From Pyrenophora tritici-repentis (taxonomy: Eukaryota; Ascomycota; Dothideomycetes; Pleosporales; Pleosporaceae): DNA of 64,000 nucleotides. The notes beneath the pieces are model-generated. The model saw nothing but the letters and a program-made list of their open reading frames with translations, searched no databases and was not told the origin of the DNA. Positions 56,946 through 64,000 of the stretch are shown here, in pieces; position 1 is the first letter of the stretch; the number at the start of each line of letters is the position of its first letter. The stretch spans positions 8,746,274 through 8,810,273 of the forward strand of contig NC_089390.1 of NCBI RefSeq assembly GCF_003171515.1. Direction: 5' to 3'. The position numbers and the translations under genes are program-made.

Positions 56946-58711
56946 TCACAAAGTATACGCTTCACCGTCGGCCCCAAATAGCAAATGCGGCTTCCTCTGC
57001 GCAAGATCAAGGATAGTTTGTGCAAAGACGGAGTTTGCCCACGCAAACCAGCTGCCTATTCACCAAATATCATCAGTATCTGACCCTGCCACTCAGGAAG
57101 TGTTATCTGCAGGAAGACTTACGTGAATACGTCTTCGAATTGTTCACATTCACACTCTCGTGAATCAGCCCATTGTGACTAACACTCTTAACCTGATGCA
57201 AGCATTCCATAATCTCTTCATCGTCATCGCTTGTCATGGCCTGCACGAGGATACTCATGGGCCAGGCGTTGCGCAAGCCTACATGCGGGCCGCCGATGCC
57301 GTGCAAGTCGCTGCCAGTGAGGTAGTACGGGTTCCCGTTCTTCTCTAGAACCATCTTGCGGGTGTTCTTGTAAATCTTGTCATTCACGTCGCAGAAACCG
57401 AGCAGCGGGAGTGCAAGAAGCGAAGGCAGGTTGGCATCGTCCATGAGGATGTGTGAGCCATAGCCGTCGACCTCGAAAGCGAAGACCTCTCCGTATTTCT
57501 TGTGCGTTACGACGCCATGTTCCCAAACGCCTTTTGCGATTTTCTCGCCCCATTTGAGAACTGTGGCAGCGATGGTTTTCTTGCCGGCTTTGTTGAGGAG
57601 GGCGGCAGTGCGCTTGAGTTCCACGGCGATCATGGCGTTGGCGGGGATGAAGAAGCCTAGAATTGTGGCATCGTCGCTGGGGCGGAAGGCGCTGCGGACC
57701 AGATTCGTGCCGCCGTTCAGGGGATTGCCCAGGCCATTGAGGCTGAGGGTTTCCGTACCGATATTGGTCTTGCGCTGCCATGTATACTCGTTGCCCTGGT
57801 AAGCTCCGGTTTTCTCGTCAAAGGTAGGTTTCGATTGCTCTGTCAAAACGTTGAGTAGGGTGTCTAATGCGAGCATCCAGCGTTCATTGATGAACTCTGT
57901 AGAGTCAGTGTGGTTGTGGAACTGATTTGACAATGAAAGAAAGTGGGCGAGAGAGTCGAGCTCGTATTTACACTCGAACACAAATGATTGCTCGTAGTCT
58001 GGGGAGACGGTATCCCCATCGCCCTGGAACGTCGGGCTCAGGCCACTTGGGGGAGGCGGCTGGAAGGCGTTGCAGTAGGGAGATCCAATAACATACTCGG
58101 CTTGTGTATTGATAGCTCCGAGAATCAGCTGGTGTATCTCCTTGTCTTTCTTGGCCAGGAGTTGGTACTGTGCTAGTTGGTTTGTCGAGTCGCGCAGCCA
58201 CTCGGCATTGATATCTCCTGTGACGATGAAGCTCTGCGCGCCCTTCCATGCATGCGGATCCCATGAGCGCTGCGACGTCTTGTGCTTGACGGTCCCGTCG
58301 ACGTGCCACCGTACGGTCGTATCGAGGGTGTTTGGGAACGCGTTTTCAAAGAGGCGGGCGAGATCCTTGTCAACGATCTTCTTGTTCATGTCGTCGATGA
58401 CTTTCTCGACAAGAGGTGATTCGAAGGTTCGGCAGTACTTTGAGGGCCTTTGGAAAGGGAGCGCGAGAGGTCCTTCGCTATATGGTGGACTAACATGTGT
58501 TCAGTAATTCGTGATTAAAGGATTCGTAGACAAGTCCGACGTACTGTGGTCGCATGGCATAGTTCTTGTAGTCTGGACATGCTGCCTTGTACTTGAGGGG
58601 GTCAATACCCGCATTGAGAGGTTCTTGTTCCCTAACATTGTTCAGACCAGCAGAGACATATGGAAGAGTGAACAAAGTGCCTAGAGACAGCGATGCTAAC
58701 GATGATCTCAT
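56946..58711 (-). CDS. GH125 exo-alpha-1,6-mannosidase
   Basis: Three exons on the minus strand: 58711-58545, 58489-57123 and 57055-56946 (547 aa). The N-terminal MRSSLASLSLGTLFTLPYVSA looks like a signal peptide. Family GH125 motifs are present: WDPHAWKGAQSFIVTGDINA, EWLRDSTNQLAQY (the first catalytic-region motif), FQPPPPSGLSPTFQGDGDTV, FVFECKYELDSLAHFL, and the last exon's SWFAWANSVFAQTILDLAQ. GH125 enzymes remove alpha-1,6-linked mannose. In fungi they are secreted or Golgi/vacuolar and are linked to mannan or N-glycan trimming. Both introns rebuild conserved sequence, including MRPHPPYSEGP. It lies head-to-head with CLP1. Confidence 0.9.
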
Positions 58712-59117
58712 GGCGCGTGAGGTTGAAGTGCTCGTGAGGGACTATCGTGCGACGATGCTAGAGAGCACGAGGGAAAAAGAACAGGTTCGACACGTAGGAA
58801 TAGACTTCCACGCGGATACGATCTTCATTCACTTGGCTTGCAGGTGAAATTAGATCGCTCGTGTTGCTTGTGTCAGATGAGGTGGCTCTCCATGGGGACA
58901 CCCCCGCCAATGGGAGAGCGGCAAGTCCGCATGGTTCGTGCGCCAGCTTTCGCAGCTCCCTAGTTAGTCGCAGTACAAAGCAGCCTTCCGTTCACATGCA
59001 CTACGTCCAATCTATAGCAGTATACCAGCTCTCTGGACACAACTTCAACTCTCGCTTCAAATCGTATATATTCAAACTATATAGAGTAAAAGCTGATCTC
59101 GGAAGGAAAACTCAAAC
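58712..59117. promoter_or_regulatory. Divergent promoter region GH125 / CLP1
   Basis: 406 bp between divergent starts. An AT-rich TATA-like tract (about 59065-59090) lies about 30-50 bp before the CLP1 start codon. Confidence 0.45.
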
Positions 59118-60649
59118 ATGATATCATTACCAGGCCTCAACCTATCGTCGCAGTCTGTCGACCCTCACAATACGCCCACCTCGACCGCCACACGAACACA
59201 AGAACTTGCGGCAAATACGGAATATCGCTTCGAAGTCGCCTTCTCGCATACCCTCACTATCAAACTGCAGTCAGGCACTGCAGAGTTCTTTGGCACAGAA
59301 CTTGCGCCCTCAACGACATACACGTTTCAAGGGACAAAGGGCGCCATTTTCACATGGCATGGTTGCAAGCTCGACATTGGCGGGCAAGCCGAGGGAGAAT
59401 ATGTTGCTGAGGAGACGCCTATGATGAGTGCTGCGAACCTCCACTTCGCGCTGGAAAACCTGCGCGACAAGAGCGTTGCAAGTGGCAGCGTAGAGATGGG
59501 ACCCAGAATACTGGTCGTAGGGCCGGAGAACTCTGGCAAGACGTCACTCGTCAAGATTCTCACATCATACGCGGTCAAGATGGACAGGCAGCCAATGGTT
59601 GTCAACCTGGACCCTCGCCAGGGCATGCTCAGTGTACCCGGGTCCTTTTCAGCCGCAGCATTCTCGTCCATTGTAGACATCGAAGAGGGCTGGGGCAGCA
59701 GTCCAATCTCAGGACCCAGCCCTATTCCAGTGAAGATGCCATTGGTATACCACTATGGTTTGAAAGACCCGGAGGAAGGCAGAGTATTCAAGCCGTTGGT
59801 CACACGCATGGCACTCGCGGTAACTAGTAGACTGGAAGAGGACAAGTTGAGCAAGCAAGCTGGCTTCATCATTGATAGCCCAGGCGCCATCAGTCAAGGG
59901 AGGAATGGTGTCTACGACAACATAGAACATATTGTTTCTGAGTTCTCTGGTGCGTGTGATGTGTTCATATATTCTTTTGCCTGATATTCCCACGCTTTCA
60001 TCCACTTCCCATGCCTTCGCCCAATGTCCCCCATCACTCAAGAAGGTACGCATGGATATTCCAGAACGTTCGACTGACATTGTCCCCAGTAAACGTCCTC
60101 GTCACCATAGGCTCCGAACGCCTGTACTCGGACCTCTCTCGCAAGTTTACCTCCCGCCCCGGCAGCGACCCCTCCGAAGCCGTTTCCGTTATCCGCATCG
60201 ATAAATCTGGCGGCTGCGTCGACCGAAGTGAGGAATACATGAAGACTCTGCGTCACGCCCAAATCAGAGAATACTTCTTTGGCAAAGGCGACGAGACACT
60301 TGCGCCCAGCAGCCAAAACGCAGATACTGCCGACCTCAACATCTTTCGCGTTTCAGACGGCCATGGAATTATTGTCGACGACTACGGCGTTACACAGGAG
60401 CGACAGGTGTTTGATAAGGTCGCACCGACAGAGAGTATGGAGAACCATATCCTCGCTGTCACAACAGCCAGTCCGAATGATTCGCAGACTGTCATCAGGG
60501 ACAGCAGTATTAGGGGATACATCTATGTCGCTGATGTTGACGATGCCAAGAAGAAGGTGAAGCTCCTGAGTCCTCTGCCAGGACAAACACCTGGGAACGC
60601 CATGATCTTGGGGAGTTGGCCAGAGGCTGTCGAGGGTCTGGTGGGATAG
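59118..60649 (+). CDS. CLP1: mRNA cleavage and polyadenylation factor Clp1
   Basis: Two exons: 59118-59949 and 60090-60649 (463 aa). The intron is 140 nt, and the joint makes the family's EFSVNVLVTIGSERLYS. The N-terminal beta domain (about 25-115) precedes the P-loop domain with Walker A GPENSGKTS at about 134-142. LDPRQGMLSVPG and FIIDSPGAISQG follow. The C-terminal domain includes RGYIYVADVDDAKKKVKLLSPLPG. Clp1 is a subunit of cleavage factor IA and binds ATP. In humans it is an RNA 5' kinase and also acts in tRNA splicing; fungal proteins are thought to have lost kinase activity. It acts in the nucleus. Length fits yeast (445 aa). Confidence 0.9.
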
Positions 60650-61034
60650 TGATATAGGCAGCGTAGGACTGGCTGCAGAGATTTCTGGAAGAGTTTGGAC
60701 CGAAGGGCTTGTGGAGAAGTATGGAGAATAGGAAGAGGATGATTGATTCCAAGAGACAGGGTTATGTTCCAACAGGTGGTGAGCGGTGTGCTATACTATC
60801 CAAGGTGAATATGTGACAAGGCACCTATGGCTGGCAATATGAATTTATTGCTACCTAATTAGAAAATGTGCAAGACTGGCTAAGCTGGGCGTTTCTTCCA
60901 CCTGGACATCATGGAATACTTGACAGTGTGGTTAAGCGCCTAATAGGCGTGTCTGGCGACTACAGTGGCCTTCTTACACTAGTATGTCAAGTATTTATGA
61001 CACCCTGGTGCTACAGGTTGGAAGAATCGTGGAA
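60650..61034. other. Convergent 3' region CLP1 / F-box gene
   Basis: 385 bp between two converging stop codons, containing the MITE-like element copy B. The remainder is 3' UTR-like sequence. Confidence 0.5.
60906..61003. mobile_element. MITE-like inverted-repeat element, copy B, with 5-bp target duplication
   Basis: A 98-bp segment. The left end ACATCATGGAATACTTGACA matches the reverse complement of the right end (GTGTCATAAATACTTGACA), with a few mismatches. It is flanked on both sides by CCTGG (60901-60905 and 61004-61008), a likely target-site duplication. It shares the GCGTGTCTGGCGACTA core and a CTAGTAT motif with copy A at 44328-44422. It lies between the 3' ends of CLP1 and the F-box gene, 31 bp from the latter's stop codon. 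Confidence 0.65.
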
Positions 61035-62864
61035 TCAATCATCCCACTTGAGCATTCCCTCCCTCCCACGAACCTCAGTCATTCTTTCTCTCATCGTCCA
61101 ATCCCGATCATGCACTTTCCACCCAACATGTTTCTTAAACGAGTTGGGCTCGTCCTCAGCTACAGCAGCGTCTAAAAATGGGCACTCTGCGTCCCCATAT
61201 AAAAACGCATCCACTTCCTCATCGATTAGTTGTGAGAAACGCACAGCAGTGCCGAACAAATCTTCGATTTCCTCCAATGGGATCGGCTCGGCAATGGTGT
61301 AATGCGGCTTGGTACCCTGCATGGAAGTCGCGTAGTACTCTTTCAAATGTTGGAAGAGATGGGCCCAGTGCACGGCTTCACCGCCAGCATGAGTCACATG
61401 ATACAAAGTGATGTGCTGCACGTTCTCCAGCGCAATGAGGAATTCGTAGAACTCATCGACTGACATGGCAAGATTTCGCAGGGTCAGAGTCTTCAGATTC
61501 GCCTTGCCCAGGTCGTCGATGAGGGGTGCTATTGCGTGGTTGACACGCATGTCCCGCATGTCCAAGTCGAGGTGCTCAAGATCTTTCAGCTCCGCAAGTA
61601 GACCCTGGATGATGATGTTCGGTTGGCCATGTTCACTGCGTGTTGCGTGGGTGCAATAACAGGGTATAAATGACAGTCGAAGGCGCTTGAGTGGCATGCG
61701 TCGGAACATGAGCGTCGTGTCGTTGAAGAAAGCTAATCTGCGGTCAAACACATGCTCCGGTATACCGGTTTGCGCGTTTTCAGAGTCGATGACGAATTCC
61801 TCGATGCTGGGAACCTCCATAGATAGTAGAGCGGACAGGATGATTGTATAACCTCTGCATACTGATTGATCGGGTTGAGGTGGTCCGTAGGAACCTGAAT
61901 GCATTCTCACCGGCCCTGGGTGGTCACGGTCAGAGAAGACGAGTGGTTTGCGGAAGCCCGGGGGCAGCGAACGATGGAATGGCGTATTGTATCGAGGCCG
62001 CTCATTCCACAACCACCACGCTTCGCTCGTAAGTGTGATTCGTTTGACTTTGGGGAAGCCAGCGAGCGCCCGGTGCAGGGTTTCTGAATCCAGATTCTGT
62101 TGTACAATTTCTTGCTCTTGGTCATACAGGCTTTGATAGACCAGATAACTATCTTCGATGCTCATCATTATCGCATTTCTAGCAAGCACATCTCTCGCGA
62201 AATCATCCTCATACCGTAGAAGAATCTCCTTGACGTTGTCGGTGAGGTATCCGTCTCCATTTTGGTACATGCCTTCCTCCTCCAGCAAACGGGCTTGAGG
62301 GCTGTCATTGCCGTAAATCTCAATCGCCTCGTCTAATCGATCGGCAATGGCTGATCTAGTATCTCTTTCATTGGAAACTATCGCCTTGTGGAAGCTCTCG
62401 AGCGTGGGGTATTCTTCGAGTCGCGTACCATCGAAGACAATCTCATGGACGCGACCCTTGTACCTAGGATGAGCCAGAATTGTATGCAGATAGGCCAGAT
62501 TAGCTCGATTTGGTGAAATGAAGACACGGTCGATCCTAAGATAGACACTGTCGGCTAGACGCTTGCTTGCGAGTCGCAGTCGCTTGATGTCTAGCTTTGA
62601 TATGTATTCGCACACAATCTCGAGGAGTTCCGATGGCAGGTCCAGGATGGTTTTCTTGTTCTCAGCCGGACGTCCATCGGTGTTCCCAAAAGCCTCTGGA
62701 AACTCGGCACCAAACAGGTTTTCCATGAAACTTATGGATGGCACATTGTTGGCAGTAACGGCAGAGACTGCTGATATTCGGCGCTTTGTGACACCCGATC
62801 GGATGGTCAAGCTAGGCTTGCGACGATGAGACTTGGCAGGTCGTATCTGGAGGTTTTGGAACAT
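61035..62864 (-). CDS. F-box protein
   Basis: A single exon of 609 residues. The N-terminal basic segment (1-40) precedes an F-box at about 70-115: ILDLPSELLEIVCEYISKLDIKRLRLASKRL, split here only for reference as ILDLPSELLE and LDIKRLRLASKRLAD. The remainder has irregular leucine-rich stretches (about 340-520) with the motif NLKTLTLRNLAMSVDEFYEF, consistent with a substrate-recruiting domain. F-box proteins link targets to SCF ubiquitin ligases through Skp1. The target is unknown; large F-box/LRR-like families are common in filamentous ascomycetes. The start is MFQNLQIRPAK at the first ATG of the frame. Confidence 0.82.
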   Translation of the reverse strand: MFQNLQIRPAKSHRRKPSLTIRSGVTKRRISAVSAVTANNVPSISFMENLFGAEFPEAFGNTDGRPAENKKTILDLPSELLEIVCEYISKLDIKRLRLASKRLADSVYLRIDRVFISPNRANLAYLHTILAHPRYKGRVHEIVFDGTRLEEYPTLESFHKAIVSNERDTRSAIADRLDEAIEIYGNDSPQARLLEEEGMYQNGDGYLTDNVKEILLRYEDDFARDVLARNAIMMSIEDSYLVYQSLYDQEQEIVQQNLDSETLHRALAGFPKVKRITLTSEAWWLWNERPRYNTPFHRSLPPGFRKPLVFSDRDHPGPVRMHSGSYGPPQPDQSVCRGYTIILSALLSMEVPSIEEFVIDSENAQTGIPEHVFDRRLAFFNDTTLMFRRMPLKRLRLSFIPCYCTHATRSEHGQPNIIIQGLLAELKDLEHLDLDMRDMRVNHAIAPLIDDLGKANLKTLTLRNLAMSVDEFYEFLIALENVQHITLYHVTHAGGEAVHWAHLFQHLKEYYATSMQGTKPHYTIAEPIPLEEIEDLFGTAVRFSQLIDEEVDAFLYGDAECPFLDAAVAEDEPNSFKKHVGWKVHDRDWTMRERMTEVRGREGMLKWDD

Positions 62865-63777
62865 TATGCGTATATTATGATGACAATTGGTTCGGCAACA
62901 GTCTTATCTTGATGCTTGACGTCAAGGTGTTGCGGTAGTACTGTGAAGAGGCGGAGATGTCGGGGTTTGCTAGCTATAGTAACATGTACGTATGGCGTGA
63001 CAGCATGTGTAGAGTCATATAGGGATGAGTCAGATTGTGAAAGAGTTGATCTGAAGATGGATAGAAGAAAAGATAAGCTTGCGACATGCCAAAATACGGT
63101 GTCGAAGGGTAAAGGGCATGCTAAGGGTGGTGAAACGCAAGCGTTTGCAGCGCTACCAATGCGAAGCTATAGGCTACCCCATCCGCGAGCTGCAGAGCTA
63201 TCATCATAGGCTTTGGGTCACATTACACGTGCAACGAGCTAAGGCTCAAACAGGTCGATACCGAAGACATGAATTTTGGCACGCACATTGGTCAATTAGT
63301 GGGCAATTCAGGCAGCGGATGCCCACAACGTGCCCTTCGCTTACAGTAGGGGCGTCGCAGTGGGGCCCGCCCCAGTTCACGTCTGAAGCTTTCAACGACA
63401 TCACGACAAGCACCACAGAAAAGTATCACGATAAGCAGCTCTTCTTATTACCTCAGGCGCTTTCCAGCAACCCGAAATGTTACCTAAGAGCCTACATAAG
63501 CTAGTGCTGCCTTGTGTCTAGCAAGCACTTCGCGAACGGTTCCACGACGCATATCTACCTGGCGACGACAACGGCCAACAGATCACCTACTTGTACAAGT
63601 ATGTGGTGTGCCAGCTATGCCATTGCAGCAGAAGCGCTCGCTCTTCCCATATCGATACGAAGATTGACCAGCACTCGAGTGCATATCCATACCCCGCACA
63701 AACCTATGCCGAAGCATGGAAGTATGACAGAGGCTGTGTGTAGAAGTCGAAGTTTGGGAAGGGGGCGAGTTCTTCAT
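62865..63777. other. Intergenic region without supported genes
   Basis: About 910 bp. Short ORFs on both strands overlap and lack domains or splice logic. It contains the F-box gene promoter and the 3' UTR of the gene cut by the window edge. Confidence 0.4.
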
Positions 63778-64000
63778 TTAGGAACCCTCCTCGCCCTCGG
63801 CCTTCTTGCTCTTCTTCTTCTTGCCACCGGAGCCGAACGAGTTGGGCGCGGTTGGTACGGCCGACTGGTGAACAATGAAGCGAGTGTAGCACTCCTCGGG
63901 GTCCCACTCAAAGCCCATTAGGTAAGGCTTCTCGAACTCATCGTCTGCCTGCGCCAGTTGTCAATAAGGCTTGCATGCAAGATCCGGTCGAGGATACTTA
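63778..64000 (-). CDS. Last exon of an unidentified gene (partial, runs off the window)
   Basis: The terminal exon is 63948-63778 (57 codons including the stop). It reads ADDEFEKPYLMGFEWDPEEC, then YTRFIVHQSAVPTAPNSFGS, then a Lys-rich tail ending EGEEGS. It is preceded by an acceptor CGCAG at 63949-63953. The sequence to the window edge looks like an intron, and the edge ends within a probable GTAAGT donor. Upstream exons lie beyond the window. The conserved-looking GFEWDPEECYTRFIVHQ segment suggests a real protein, but I do not recognise the family. Confidence 0.6.

Noticed and set aside
1..64000. tRNA, rRNA or CRISPR features
   Set aside because: No T-loop-like GGTTCRANTCC with matching arms, no rRNA sequence and no regular repeat-spacer array was found by reading.

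Overview
The window is nuclear DNA of a filamentous ascomycete, most likely a dothideomycete of the Pleosporales type. That placement is inferred from overall gene content and gene structure, not from a marker search. Genes carry short GT-AG introns, mostly 40-70 nt, often with a CTAAC/CTGAC-like branch site close to the acceptor. The proteins are typical of filamentous ascomycetes: a Bud3-type RhoGEF, PI31, Atg18, a Ppm2/TYW4 with JmjC domain, a YVC1/TRPY channel and a GH125 mannosidase. There are no operons, CRISPR arrays, rRNA genes or recognisable tRNAs. Exon structures were derived by hand from reading frame, splice-site phase and family conservation.

Left part (0-17.7 kb): a Bud3-like septation RhoGEF (-), the cohesion clamp-loader subunit Dcc1 (+), a probably mitochondrial hemerythrin-domain protein (+), a seven-span membrane protein (-), an unrecognised four-exon gene (-), a 16-exon vacuolar TRP channel (+) and a three-finger C2H2 factor (+). 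A 7-kb stretch without any supportable gene follows (17.7-24.7 kb).

Middle (24.7-40.3 kb): housekeeping genes, namely PI31 (-), ATG18 (-) head-to-head with PPM2/TYW4 (+), a mitochondrial soluble twin-ABC ATPase (-) head-to-head with a small ORF (+), an MFS transporter (-) and the ribosome-biogenesis factor NOP4 (+). A 3.3-kb gene-poor gap follows.

Right part (43.6-64 kb): a small Cys/His protein, the haem protein DAP1 (+), a 10-exon secreted agmatinase-family enzyme (-), a DUF1295 membrane protein (-), a RidA-family protein (+), a small NTF2-like candidate (+), a long disordered protein with a C-terminal alpha/beta-hydrolase domain (+), a secreted GH125 exo-mannosidase (-) head-to-head with CLP1 (+), an F-box protein (-) and the last exon of a further minus-strand gene cut by the edge.

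The genes do not form one pathway and this is not an obvious metabolite or virulence cluster. The most interesting observations are a short dispersed inverted-repeat element in two diverged copies (one with a 5-bp target-site duplication), very small exons in three genes, a twin-ABC protein whose motifs imply one working and one dead ATP site, and a GEF carrying a GAP-like fold.
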